A DNA stretch of 64,000 nt from Rhizobium sp. BK313 (GCF_014193655.1 NZ_JACHZQ010000003.1:558001-622000), one strand, 5' to 3'; positions 37,951 through 46,702 are shown, counted from the first letter of the stretch. The notes: generated by a model from the sequence alone, not told the origin. Translations and numbers: made by a program.

Positions 37951-40014
37951 TTATTCCGCGGCGATAGACGCCGCATTCTGGCCCTCGACCAGGAACGGCT
38001 CGGCGCGCACCGGCAGCGCCGGCACATCCATATGATCTGGCCCGAGGCCTTGTCTGGCGCGTTCGACCATCATTTCGTAGGCCGTCTCCAGGTGATGGGT
38101 GAAGCGTTCGGCATCGAAGAGCGGCTTGATATAACGGTTGACGGCCAGTGTATCCTTGAACGTGGCAATACGTTCCGGTTGGCTGGCAAGCTCCACGGCC
38201 ATATCTTCATAGGCCTGGACATCTGCGGCCACCAATTCCGGCACCCCGATGGCGGTGAGAAGGCTTTCGCTGACGCGCGAAGCGAAGTTCGTGCCCTTCA
38301 TCGTCAGCACGGGCAAACCGCCCCAGAGCTGTTCCGAGGTGGTCGTATGGCCGTTCACCGGGAAGGTATCGAGACCTAGATCTGCGAGTTGCTGGCGGTC
38401 GATGTGATCCTCATAGCGGATACGAGTGGTGAAGACGATGCGCTTCCGGTTGATACCGCGCGCCTCCAGGCGTGCCCAAAGATTGGCCTCGGCGCGTGGA
38501 CCGTTGCAGAGCAGCCATAGGACGCTGTTCTTGGTGCGCTTCAGGATGTTGCACCAGACATCGATCATGTGCGAGGTGATCTTGCGGTTGCCGTTGAACG
38601 AGGCGAAGACGAAGGCATCTTCCGGCAGTTCATGCTCCGCACGGGTTGTCGGCCGCGGCTTCGGGCGATAGAGCGGGTCGTTCGCCTGATAGCATTCGGG
38701 CAGGCGGCAAAACTTCTCGTGGAAATGCGGTTTGGAATAATCCGGCAGGACGTAGGGATCGCCGATGATGTAGTCGAGGTCGATGTTGACGGCGGAGCCC
38801 GGAAAGCCGAGCCATGCCGTCTGGATCGGCGCGGCCATGTGGTTGAGGATGCGGACGCGGCTATCCTTGGTATGTCCTTTGAGATCGACCAGGATGTCGA
38901 TCCCACGGGCGCGAATTGTCTCTGCCGCTGCCTGATCGGAGAGGCTGCGGATATCGACCATGGTACCCCATCTCGAATAATCGAAATCTTCCGAGCGCTG
39001 TGACGACAAGGGTGAATGGTCGAAGAGGGTAATCTCGAACCGGTCCCTGTCGTGCAGCTCCAAAGTCCGCTGCATGAGCTTCATTGTCGCGTGGCCCGGC
39101 CAGAAGTCCGACGAGAGATAGCCAATACGAATCTTGTCGCCCCATGTATGCGGCGCCTTGCGGCGCGCCTCGGCGTGTCCGGCGGGTAGTGGCACCGTGT
39201 CGTGTACCGCAAACTTGTTGATCGCTTCGTCGCCGCACCAGTGCAGATGGAAGAAGGGATTGTCCGGCCTGACATAGTCCAGGTTTCCCTTGGCAACCGC
39301 CGTCAGAATCGGCGCCATATGTTTGTCGACCGTTGCGAGATCGGACAATTCGCGGGCAAAGATCAAATAAAGTGTGCGAAAGATGATGTTGTCGGGATGC
39401 TTCTTGAAAAGCGTGGCGACGATGTGCCGGTTGCCTTCGTCGTAGAGGTCATCGGTCAACAGCTTTGCCGCCATCAGCCGATGTTTGAGCTCCGGTCCCT
39501 CGACCAGGACGGTTTTGAAGCCGGCCAGCAAATCCCTTTGCTGACGGCTCAGAAAGATGCTGGAAAGGGCAAAGGCAAGCTCCGGGTCCTTGAACGCCTG
39601 AGGCAGGATCAGGCTTCCGATCGAAAGCGTTGCGTCTTCGTCGCCGGTGACGAAATGCAGCAGCAAGGCTTCCCGCAGATAATCTTCGCGGTAAGGCTTC
39701 TGTCGGCCTGCCAGTTCATACGACTTCGCCGCGTCCGATTTGAAACCGAGCTTGAGCAGCGTTTTCGCCAGCAGAGCATAGGTCTTCGGCGATGTATCGA
39801 CATTGAGCAACTCGTTCAGTGTTTCGAGCGCGCGCGTATATTGTCCCTTTTGGTAGAGGCTGGACGCTGTCACAAAGGCGTTTTTCGTATTCACGAGCGA
39901 GAACTCCGAGCGAACGTTGAACAGGCCTCGGCAAAGGCCGAGGACCGTCATCATGGGTTTGCGGAATAATCGCCCATGTAGCTTGCCCCAAACCGAAGCG
40001 ACGGCTGACACCAT
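37951..40014 (-). CDS. TPR/O-GlcNAc-transferase-like glycosyltransferase (GT41), candidate flagellin glycosyltransferase
   Basis: The 687-residue product has TPR-like helical repeats over about residues 40-250 (ASSLYQKGQYTRALETLNEL, then LLAKTLLKLGFKSDAAKSYE) and a C-terminal GT-B domain of the SPINDLY/OGT family. Visible OGT blocks are YLSSDFWPGHATMKLM (catalytic-histidine region), WLGFPGSAVNIDLDYIIGD, FASFNGNRKITSHMIDVW and HTTTSEQLWGGLPVLTMKG, ending SRVSESLLTAIGVPELVA. It should move a sugar from a nucleotide donor to Ser/Thr. In human OGT the base-contact motif is HTTGSD; here it is HTTTSE. It lies next to flaA and is transcribed divergently from it. Caulobacter FlmG, a TPR-glycosyltransferase that modifies flagellin, is a fair functional parallel. 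The acceptor is inferred. Confidence 0.78.
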   Translation of the reverse strand: MVSAVASVWGKLHGRLFRKPMMTVLGLCRGLFNVRSEFSLVNTKNAFVTASSLYQKGQYTRALETLNELLNVDTSPKTYALLAKTLLKLGFKSDAAKSYELAGRQKPYREDYLREALLLHFVTGDEDATLSIGSLILPQAFKDPELAFALSSIFLSRQQRDLLAGFKTVLVEGPELKHRLMAAKLLTDDLYDEGNRHIVATLFKKHPDNIIFRTLYLIFARELSDLATVDKHMAPILTAVAKGNLDYVRPDNPFFHLHWCGDEAINKFAVHDTVPLPAGHAEARRKAPHTWGDKIRIGYLSSDFWPGHATMKLMQRTLELHDRDRFEITLFDHSPLSSQRSEDFDYSRWGTMVDIRSLSDQAAAETIRARGIDILVDLKGHTKDSRVRILNHMAAPIQTAWLGFPGSAVNIDLDYIIGDPYVLPDYSKPHFHEKFCRLPECYQANDPLYRPKPRPTTRAEHELPEDAFVFASFNGNRKITSHMIDVWCNILKRTKNSVLWLLCNGPRAEANLWARLEARGINRKRIVFTTRIRYEDHIDRQQLADLGLDTFPVNGHTTTSEQLWGGLPVLTMKGTNFASRVSESLLTAIGVPELVAADVQAYEDMAVELASQPERIATFKDTLAVNRYIKPLFDAERFTHHLETAYEMMVERARQGLGPDHMDVPALPVRAEPFLVEGQNAASIAAE

Positions 40015-40144
40015 ACCTTTACGCGTTGTTAGCTACGTTACAGTCGGCCGCTTTTACGGGTTCCGTGTTTAAGAAATTCGCAAGTAATGCATGCGACTTT
40101 ACCTGCGACATGACGGGTTTGGTCCTCTAGGAAATGGGGCCGAG

Positions 40145-40194
40145 GAGCATGAAGCCGCTCCGTCATCGCCGGTATTCGAAGTCCGGTATGTCCT
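40145..40194 (+). promoter_or_regulatory. 5' leader element of flaA
   Basis: GAGCATGAAGCCG...CCGG-N10-CCGG-TATGTCC ends 34 bases before the flaA ATG. Same block order as in flaB, flaC, flaD and icpA. Confidence 0.65.
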
Positions 40195-40227
40195 CCTTTT
40201 TGTATTCAGTTTCCAGGGGACACACTC

Positions 40228-41142
40228 ATGACCAGCATCGTAACTAACAATTCCGCTATGGCCGCTCTGCAGACTCTGCGCGGCATCAGCAGCAACCTTC
40301 AGAACACGCAGGACGCTGTTTCGTCCGGCTTGCGCATCTCCAAGGCTTCCGATAACGCCGCCTATTGGTCGATCGCCACCACCATGAAGTCCGACGACAG
40401 CGCCATCGGCGCCGTTTCCGACGCCCTCGGCCTCGGTGCCGCCAAGGTCGACACGGCATCCACCGCCGTCACCAGCACTCTCGACATCGTTGGTCAGATC
40501 AAGGACAAGCTTGTCACCGCCATGGAAGGCTCGGTCGACAAGGGTCAGGTCCAGGAAGAAATCGGCCAGTTGCAGCAGCAGCTGCAGAGCGTTGCTCAGT
40601 CCGCCTCGTTCAACGGCGAAAACTGGGTCATGGCTGCAAACGGCGGCTCCGCATCGGTTGTTTCCTCGTTCATCCGCGGCACCAACGGCACCGTTTCGGT
40701 CAGCACCACGTCCTACGAGTTCAACTCCGGCGCAACGGGCAACGTTCTGTTCGGCACGCAGGCAGACGGCTCAATCGATACCTCTTCGGGTATCCTCGGC
40801 ACCACGGACACCAAGGTCGGCGCTTCGGTCTTCAGCCTGGATATCACCAGCATGACCTCCGGCCAGATCTCCAGCGCGCTCAACATGGTTCAGACCGCTC
40901 TGAACTCCATGACCAGCATGGGTTCGAAGCTCGGCTCGATCTCCAGCCGCATCGACCTGCAGACGACTTTCGCTTCGTCGCTGTCAGACTCGATCGAATC
41001 GGGCGTTGGCAAGCTCGTCGATGCCGACATGGAACAGGAATCGAGCAAGCTCTCTGCTCTGCAGACGCAGCAGCAGCTGGCTATCCAGTCGCTCTCGATC
41101 GCCAATTCCTCCACACAGTCGATCCTGTCGCTGTTCCGTTAA
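40228..41142 (+). CDS. flaA: Flagellin FlaA
   Basis: The 304-residue flagellin has the conserved N-terminal D0/D1 helices (MTSIVTNNSAMAALQTLRGI, then SGLRISKASDNAAYWSIATT) and C-terminal helices (QTQQQLAIQSLSIANSSTQS). The variable middle is short, as in other rhizobial complex flagella. It is almost the twin of flaB, differing mainly near residues 195-205. The leader element is upstream and a strong terminator follows. Calling it flaA rests on being first in the array. Confidence 0.93.
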   Translation: MTSIVTNNSAMAALQTLRGISSNLQNTQDAVSSGLRISKASDNAAYWSIATTMKSDDSAIGAVSDALGLGAAKVDTASTAVTSTLDIVGQIKDKLVTAMEGSVDKGQVQEEIGQLQQQLQSVAQSASFNGENWVMAANGGSASVVSSFIRGTNGTVSVSTTSYEFNSGATGNVLFGTQADGSIDTSSGILGTTDTKVGASVFSLDITSMTSGQISSALNMVQTALNSMTSMGSKLGSISSRIDLQTTFASSLSDSIESGVGKLVDADMEQESSKLSALQTQQQLAIQSLSIANSSTQSILSLFR

Positions 41143-41191
41143 GAAGAAGGACTGGCGTCTGACGCCAGCCGAAATTTCTAAACAACAAGTT

Positions 41192-41223
41192 AACCGCGCC
41201 TCTCTAAGGCGCGGTTTTTTTTA
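41192..41223 (+). terminator. Rho-independent terminator of flaA
   Basis: Stem AACCGCGCC / GGCGCGGTT with a seven-base loop, followed by eight T's in all. The same stem follows flaB. Confidence 0.92.
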
Positions 41224-41254
41224 TATTTTTGGACTGAGGTCGGTTCAGGTTTTT

Positions 41255-41304
41255 TTAACCATATTGCTGTTTTCTAAGAACCATTGAAACGGCGAGTTAA
41301 CCAT
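41255..41304 (+). promoter_or_regulatory. Two TTAACCAT sites upstream of flaB
   Basis: TTAACCAT occurs at 41255-41262 and 41297-41304, with TTAACAGG at 41317. TTAACCAT resembles the CtrA half-site of alphaproteobacteria. Binding is inferred. Confidence 0.4.
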
Positions 41305-41321
41305 AACCGAATGGGGTTAAC

Positions 41322-41370
41322 AGGCATGATGCTGAGTGCCGTTACCGGTTTTTAGGTCCGGAATGTCCCT
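41322..41370 (+). promoter_or_regulatory. 5' leader element of flaB
   Basis: AGGCATGATGCTG...CCGG-N9-CCGG-AATGTCC ends about 31 bases before the flaB ATG. Confidence 0.65.
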
Positions 41371-41401
41371 TATCTAACCGCTGCCAAAGGGGCAAAATAT
41401 T

Positions 41402-42310
41402 ATGACGAGCATCCTTACCAACAACGCTGCAATGTCCGCCCTGCAGACACTGCGCGGCATCAACAGCGACTTGCAGACCACTCAGAATGCCGTTTCCTCC
41501 GGCCTGCGCATCTCCAAGGCTTCCGATAACGCTGCCTATTGGTCGATCTCCACCACCATGAAGTCTGACGACAGCGCCATCGGCGCCGTTTCCGACGCCC
41601 TCGGCCTCGGTGCCGCCAAGGTCGACACGGCAACCACCGCTGTCACCAGCGCCCTCGACATCGTCAGCCAGATCAAGTCCAAGCTTGTTACCGCCATGGA
41701 AGGTTCGGTCGACAAGGGTCAGGTCCAGGAAGAAATCGGCCAGCTGCAGCAGCAGCTGCAGAGCGTCGCTCAGTCCGCTTCGTTCAACGGCGAAAACTGG
41801 GTCATGGCTGCAAGCGGCGGCTCCGCATCGGTTGTTTCCTCGTTCATCCGCGGCACCAACGGCACCGTTTCGGTCAGCACCACGTCCTACGAATTCAACG
41901 CCGGCGCGACGGGCAACGTTCTGTTCGGCACGCAGGCAGACGGCTCGATCGATACTGCTTCGGGTATCCTCGGCACCGTAAGCGGCACCTTCTCGGTGTT
42001 CAGCCTCGACATCACCGGCATGACCGGCGGCCAGATCTCCAGCGCGCTCAACATGGTTCAGACCGCTCTGAACTCCATGACCAGCATGGGTTCGCGCCTC
42101 GGCTCGATTTCGACCCGTATCGACCTGCAGACGACCTTCGCTTCGTCGCTGTCAGACTCGATCGAATCGGGCGTTGGCAAGCTCGTCGATGCCGACATGG
42201 AACAGGAATCGAGCAAGCTTTCTGCTCTGCAGACGCAGCAGCAGCTGGCCGTCCAGTCGCTCTCGATCGCCAACTCCTCCACGCAGAACATCCTGTCGCT
42301 CTTCCGTTAA
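41402..42310 (+). CDS. flaB: Flagellin FlaB
   Basis: The 302-residue flagellin is nearly identical to FlaA through most of its length, including the stretches around SFNGENWVMAA and SSFIRGTNGTVSVSTTSYEFN, with a short variable segment (GTVSGTFSVFSLD) near residue 195. It has the usual terminal helices. Its own leader element and terminator copy those of flaA, so this is a tandem duplication of a whole transcription unit. Confidence 0.93.
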   Translation: MTSILTNNAAMSALQTLRGINSDLQTTQNAVSSGLRISKASDNAAYWSISTTMKSDDSAIGAVSDALGLGAAKVDTATTAVTSALDIVSQIKSKLVTAMEGSVDKGQVQEEIGQLQQQLQSVAQSASFNGENWVMAASGGSASVVSSFIRGTNGTVSVSTTSYEFNAGATGNVLFGTQADGSIDTASGILGTVSGTFSVFSLDITGMTGGQISSALNMVQTALNSMTSMGSRLGSISTRIDLQTTFASSLSDSIESGVGKLVDADMEQESSKLSALQTQQQLAVQSLSIANSSTQNILSLFR

Positions 42311-42356
42311 GAAGAGCCAGCGCTCCGCGCCAGCGGAGATTTCCAAACGGCAATTC

Positions 42357-42392
42357 AACCGCGCCTTCGAAAGAGGCGCGGTTTTGCATTTT
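42357..42392 (+). terminator. Rho-independent terminator of flaB
   Basis: Stem AACCGCGCC / GGCGCGGTT with a nine-base loop, then TTGCATTTTTG. The arms are identical to those of the flaA terminator. Confidence 0.85.
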
Positions 42393-42449
42393 TGAGGTCG
42401 GCGTCTCTTCGACGACGGCCACACCGCATGAGCGTGCGAGCTATTTGGC

Positions 42450-43697
42450 TTAGCAGGTAGCTGTCTTGTTCTGCACTGCGGCAACGAAGGCGTCGAACAG
42501 CTTGCGCATGGCTACCTGCTTATAGGGGTAGATGACGGCGCTATCCATGTTGTGGACTACCATCGCCACATCGAGTTCAAAGACCAGCAGGCGCCCATCG
42601 GGGAGTTCTGCGCAGTCGATGCCGAAATAATCAAGCCCTATGTGACGATATAGAGCCGCGAAACTCTCCTTGTGGCGAATCGCGAAATCCGTATCGAAAT
42701 TTTCCATCCATGCTTGTTCGACCGCCCGCTTTGCCGGGCTTTGCGCCATGCCGGCGCTGAGGTAGTGCACGATCCAATGCTCGGACAGCGCCATATGGCT
42801 GGCGAACGCCTTCCCTTCGATAAATACGACGCGTTGCTTGTTGTATAGCCCGTCCGGGCCGCGGAAATCGATGAAGGGTGCGACATAGAGTTCGGGCGCA
42901 GGCTGTGTGGAAAGCCACGCGGACAATCCCGGGATATCGATGATGCGCTCCATTCCGTTGCCGGCATGGGTGCTGATCGGGCGCACGACGAGCGGAAATG
43001 AGAGCCCCGGTGCGCATTCATCCAGGGTCTTTGTGCCCGCGCCGACAGCGACCAGATCTTCGCGCGGCACGCGATGAGTGCGCGGCGACAGAATGGAGGG
43101 TTCGCTGGCGAGCATTCCGCTTACGCCGTCGCGCGTCAGCCGACTGATCAGTTCCGGATCGTTGTTCATGATCGGGCCGTCAAAATCGAGCAGCAGCTTC
43201 TGCATCCGCCCAAGCACAGGGACATTTTCTGTTGATTCGCCGATCGCCATGAACGCGACGTCGTGGTCCGGCAAATCCGAGAGCTCGGTCGTTTCGGGAT
43301 CCACATGGTGCAGCCAAAGCACGCAGTTGCTGCCCGCCAGCAGGAAATCCAGCGGCGTGTTCGCCATGAAATTGCCCGGCGTAACAAAGGCCAACAACCG
43401 AGGTCCCTGTCCATTCCCATGGACGACGCAGAAGTCGCGTTTCAATTCCACCGCGCCCCGCAGGACTTGGTGCGCCTCTTCGGAACGACCAAGGGTCTGC
43501 AGGATCGTCGCCAGGTCGAAAATCGCCGCCGCATCCGCGCCATCGGCTCCGACGCGCTGCATCAGCTCGTTCCAAAGCGGTGTGACGTCAGCGCCGGCAT
43601 AGATGAGCGACACAATTTTCTGCATGCCCAGGATTCTGCTCGCGCCTCCAATTTCATCGGGGGCGCGATCGGCAACGAGGCCGGATGTCATCAGCAT
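42450..43697 (-). CDS. TPR/ATP-grasp-like protein of unknown substrate
   Basis: The 415-residue product has a TPR-like helical stretch near residues 35-85 (IFDLATILQTLGRSEEAHQV), a middle domain, and a C-terminal ATP-grasp-like fold. Evidence for the fold: FPLVVRPISTHAGNGME (an ATP-binding strand and glycine loop, with Arg where Lys is common) and FGIDCAELPDGRLLVFELD (the metal-binding strand; E-L-D replaces the usual E-x-N). ATP-grasp enzymes join a carboxylate to an amine or thiol through an acyl-phosphate. It is coupled to the upstream PLP decarboxylase: the ATG at 43697 overlaps that gene's end by seven bases and has AGGA nine bases before it; a second ATG at 43691 is also possible. It lies between flagellin genes on the opposite strand. 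Substrate unknown. Confidence 0.65.
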   Translation of the reverse strand: MLMTSGLVADRAPDEIGGASRILGMQKIVSLIYAGADVTPLWNELMQRVGADGADAAAIFDLATILQTLGRSEEAHQVLRGAVELKRDFCVVHGNGQGPRLLAFVTPGNFMANTPLDFLLAGSNCVLWLHHVDPETTELSDLPDHDVAFMAIGESTENVPVLGRMQKLLLDFDGPIMNNDPELISRLTRDGVSGMLASEPSILSPRTHRVPREDLVAVGAGTKTLDECAPGLSFPLVVRPISTHAGNGMERIIDIPGLSAWLSTQPAPELYVAPFIDFRGPDGLYNKQRVVFIEGKAFASHMALSEHWIVHYLSAGMAQSPAKRAVEQAWMENFDTDFAIRHKESFAALYRHIGLDYFGIDCAELPDGRLLVFELDVAMVVHNMDSAVIYPYKQVAMRKLFDAFVAAVQNKTATC

Positions 43698-45178
43698 TGG
43701 AGCAAATCCTGTCGAGAACCGAGTTTCAGAACGCCGTTAATCAGCGCATCGATATCCGCCTGCCGCGTACGGTGGTTTACAATGGCGGCGCGGATCGCAG
43801 CCTGACCATTCACATGGGTCAGGGATGGAGCAACACAGCCTTCGGCGTGGAGAAGTTCGACGATCCGAGCGTTGACATCCGGCGGCGCATCGCCGGCAAG
43901 GCCCACATAGGCAAAGCAAACAATATTGAGCGCAACCGGCGCGAGGAGCCGCAAGGCAGGTTCCTGCTCGACCCTGCGGGCAAGACCGCGCGCTAGAGCG
44001 CAATTGGCGGCCATCGAATTCCCCAAGGCTTTGACGCCATAGGTCTTGAGGGTGAACCAGGTTTTGAGTGCGCGAAAGCCGCGTGACAGGTCCGGGCCGT
44101 AGTCGCATGGCCACCAGTCACCGCCGGCCAGGCCGGAGGAAGCGCGGCTGAGATAGGCTGCCTCCGAGGCAAACGTCTGGCGTTGCCATGCGCTGTCCCG
44201 AACGAGGAGGAAGCCCGCGTCGTAGGGCACCTGGCCCCATTTGTGGAAATCAAATGCAAGTGAATCGCAGGACTCGATGCCTGTGAACAAATGCGCCAGA
44301 TCATCGCACAGGATGCCCAGGGCTCCCAGCGCACCATCGACGTGAAAATGAAGGTCGTAGGCGTCGGCGATACCGCGCAAAGCGATGAGGTCGTCGACCG
44401 CGCCGGTGTTTACGGTCCCCGCGCTTCCTATGACCAGGAACGGCGTATGCCCTTCCTTCCAATCGCGAATGACGGCACGTTCGAGAGCTGCAATGTCGAT
44501 CTGCCCGGCGGCATTGGCCGGGATACGCCTCAGTTGATCGCTGCCGATACCGGACATCTCAAACGCGCGCGGTACGCAGCCATGCACTTCGGTCGATGCG
44601 TAGGCCACCAGCCGCGGCTCGTTGGAGAGGCCCTGTGTGCGGACACCTGCGCCGAGCTTCCTGCTCCTTGCGAGCAGGACGGCGACAAAATTCGCCTGGG
44701 AGGTGCCGGTCAGGAACACGCCGCCGGCAGTGTCCGGAAACGAATATATTTGCTGCGTCCAACGGATGATCTGGCGTTCGACCTCGATCGGCATATGGTC
44801 GCGTCCGCCGAGATTGGCGTTGAGGCCGCCGGCCAGCATCTCCGCCAACATACCCGTGGCCGTTCCGCCGCCTTGCACCCAGCCCATAAATCCCGGGTGG
44901 ATATTACCGCTGCCATAGGGAAGGACACGGTCACGAAATATGGCATGGACATCCGCGAGATCGGTCGGCTCGACAGGCAGCGGCGCGTCGAATAGAGCGC
45001 GCGCAGACGACGGTGCTGGTTGCCAGACGGGCTTTTCCGGGAGCGTTTCCAGATAGTCGAGCATGTCGTCCAACATCTGGTGACCCTGTTTGCGTAGGGC
45101 TTGCCAGTCGTCAGGGTCAAGGCTTGTCCGTTGGAGAGGTCCATCCCAGGGCAATCCGCTGTCTTGTAAACTTAACAT
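43691..45178 (-). CDS. PLP-dependent decarboxylase, aromatic-L-amino-acid/glutamate decarboxylase family
   Basis: The 495-residue product is a group II PLP decarboxylase. SLAFDFHKWGQVPYDAGFLLV holds the PLP-binding lysine, at about residue 313, in the family's HKW motif; GNIHPGFMGWVQGGGT and VFLTGTSQANFVAVLLARS are typical N-terminal blocks, and FHVDGALGALG holds the aspartate that contacts the PLP nitrogen. It should remove the carboxyl group of an amino acid (aromatic, acidic or diamino) to give an amine; the substrate cannot be assigned. The frame opens at a TTG at 45214; the ATG at 45178 with GGGG upstream is preferred. It is the first gene of a two-gene unit with the ATP-grasp protein. 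Confidence 0.85.
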   Translation of the reverse strand: MLSLQDSGLPWDGPLQRTSLDPDDWQALRKQGHQMLDDMLDYLETLPEKPVWQPAPSSARALFDAPLPVEPTDLADVHAIFRDRVLPYGSGNIHPGFMGWVQGGGTATGMLAEMLAGGLNANLGGRDHMPIEVERQIIRWTQQIYSFPDTAGGVFLTGTSQANFVAVLLARSRKLGAGVRTQGLSNEPRLVAYASTEVHGCVPRAFEMSGIGSDQLRRIPANAAGQIDIAALERAVIRDWKEGHTPFLVIGSAGTVNTGAVDDLIALRGIADAYDLHFHVDGALGALGILCDDLAHLFTGIESCDSLAFDFHKWGQVPYDAGFLLVRDSAWQRQTFASEAAYLSRASSGLAGGDWWPCDYGPDLSRGFRALKTWFTLKTYGVKALGNSMAANCALARGLARRVEQEPALRLLAPVALNIVCFAYVGLAGDAPPDVNARIVELLHAEGCVAPSLTHVNGQAAIRAAIVNHRTRQADIDALINGVLKLGSRQDLLQC

Positions 45179-45511
45179 GTCGACCCCGTATCGGCTGAAT
45201 GTACCGACTCGCAACCACGCCGTTTATGCCCGACAGTTGTCGGATCGTGACAATCTTATGCTGCCCAAGATGGCGCGAAGCTGACCTGATGTGCCGATCG
45301 CTCCCTTGAAACGAGGATGTTTTAGACGAATTTCCGCCTCTGCCTGTGCGACGCACAAGTGGAGTTCAGAACGCGATGTGAGTGGCGAACTCGCTTCACG
45401 AGATATGGTTTTGTTAACTTTTCGGCTTTGTTGTTAACTTTTTATTAAGCCTAATGTTGTCATCTGCGACTAACGCAACGGTTGGTTAATCTCTCCTAAG
45501 AGCCGGTTAAC
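45179..45511. other. Divergent spacer between decarboxylase and flaC
   Basis: About 330 bases without a convincing gene. GTTAACTTTT occurs twice as a direct repeat, at 45413-45422 and 45433-45442, twenty bases apart. The second copy is part of TTAA-N7-TTAA at 45434-45448. This should hold the flaC promoter and the start of the decarboxylase unit. Confidence 0.5.
45434..45448 (+). promoter_or_regulatory. CtrA-type box upstream of flaC
   Basis: TTAA-CTTTTTA-TTAA fits the TTAA-N7-TTAA consensus of the alphaproteobacterial cell-cycle regulator CtrA. It lies about 140 bases before the flaC ATG. Binding is inferred. Confidence 0.4.
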
Positions 45512-45558
45512 AGGCATGACGCTGATTGCCGTTCCCGGCCGAAGACCGGAATGTCCCT
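45512..45558 (+). promoter_or_regulatory. 5' leader element of flaC
   Basis: AGGCATGACGCTG...CCGG-N7-CCGG-AATGTCC ends about 31 bases before the flaC ATG. Confidence 0.65.
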
Positions 45559-45588
45559 TCCAATCTCAGCCACAAGGGGCACTTCTCC

Positions 45589-46509
45589 ATGACAAGCATT
45601 CTGACCAATGACGCGGCAATGTCTGCCCTCCAGACTCTGCGCTCGATCAACAATAATTTGGAAGATACCCAAAACCGGGTCTCCTCGGGCTATCGTGTCG
45701 CCAAGGCCTCGGACAATGCCGCCTATTGGTCGATCGCAACTACCATGCGCTCCGATAACAGTGCGCTTTCGGCCGTCTCCGACGCGCTGGGTCTCGGCGC
45801 TGCAAAGGTCGACACCGCCTATACGGCAATGGACAATTCCATCAATGTCGTCCAGCAGATCAAGGACAAGCTTGTCGCGGCAACGGAAAACAGCGTCGAC
45901 AAAGCGGATGTCCAGGAAGAAATATCGCAGCTTCAGCAGCAGCTCGAAAGCATTGCACAGTCCGCATCGTTCTCCGGGCAGAACTGGATGATTGGGGCCA
46001 ATGGCGCTTCCGCGTCGGTCGTGTCCTCCTTTGTCCGCAACAATGATGGCACGGTCGCGGTCAACAGCACCAGCTACACGTTCGATTCGGGATCGCAAGG
46101 CAACGTCATGTTCGGCGCCAACGCTGACGGCACGATCGACACCAGTTCCGGCATCCTCGGCACGACGCAGGATATCAACGGCACCGACTATTCCGTCTTC
46201 AGCCTTAACATCACCGATATGACGAGTGGCGACATCGCCAAGTCGATGAACCTGGTGCAATCGGCCCTCAACGCGATGACGAGCACGGCCTCGCAACTGG
46301 GTTCGCTGTCGACCCGCATCGACCTGCAGACAAGCTTCGTTTCGACGCTGAGCGACACGATCGACTCCGGCGTCGGCAAGCTTGTCGATGCGAATATGGA
46401 AGAGGAATCGAGCAAGCTGTCGGCTCTGCAAACACAGCAACAATTGGCAATCCAGTCGCTGCAGATCGCCAACAACAGTGCGCAGAACGTTCTGGCGCTC
46501 TTTAAGTGA
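45589..46509 (+). CDS. flaC: Flagellin, third copy (FlaC)
   Basis: The 306-residue flagellin has the same terminal helices as FlaA/FlaB (MTSILTNDAAMSALQTLRSI; QTQQQLAIQSLQIANNSAQN) but is more diverged inside. The open frame begins at 45526, inside the leader element; the ATG at 45589 matches the flaA and flaB starts exactly. The letter C is by order only; names differ between species. Confidence 0.9.
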   Translation: MTSILTNDAAMSALQTLRSINNNLEDTQNRVSSGYRVAKASDNAAYWSIATTMRSDNSALSAVSDALGLGAAKVDTAYTAMDNSINVVQQIKDKLVAATENSVDKADVQEEISQLQQQLESIAQSASFSGQNWMIGANGASASVVSSFVRNNDGTVAVNSTSYTFDSGSQGNVMFGANADGTIDTSSGILGTTQDINGTDYSVFSLNITDMTSGDIAKSMNLVQSALNAMTSTASQLGSLSTRIDLQTSFVSTLSDTIDSGVGKLVDANMEEESSKLSALQTQQQLAIQSLQIANNSAQNVLALFK

Positions 46510-46536
46510 GCCTTGACCGGGGCTTACGTTACGAGA

Positions 46537-46569
46537 GTGCGGCGGCATTTCTTTCTTGCCGCCGCGCAC
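46537..46569 (+). terminator. Candidate terminator of flaC
   Basis: GTGC-GGCGGCA pairs with TGCCGCC-GC-GCAC around a nine-base loop, with a two-base bulge. Only a short T-run follows (CTTTTGTT). Confidence 0.5.
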
Positions 46570-46702
46570 AAGCTTTTGTTAACCTTCCGGGGTAACTGAT
46601 TTGCAGTATTTGCGCAGAGCCCGGTGTTCGACCGATTTCGTTGGAACCGATTTCAGGGCTTTGTTTTTAGCGACGGGCCGCGTTGGGATCATTCCCGCTG
46701 GC

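Noticed and set aside
40079-40100. CGCAAG upstream of flaA as a further motif copy
   Set aside because: The base triplet after nine bases is CGA, so only half the motif is present.
40365-41162. Alternative 265-codon frame inside flaA
   Set aside because: Out of frame with the conserved flagellin and His/Arg-rich; the flaB copy does not keep it.
43263-43805. Plus-strand frame opposite the ATP-grasp gene
   Set aside because: Shadow of a coupled minus-strand pair with recognisable motifs; no ribosome site.
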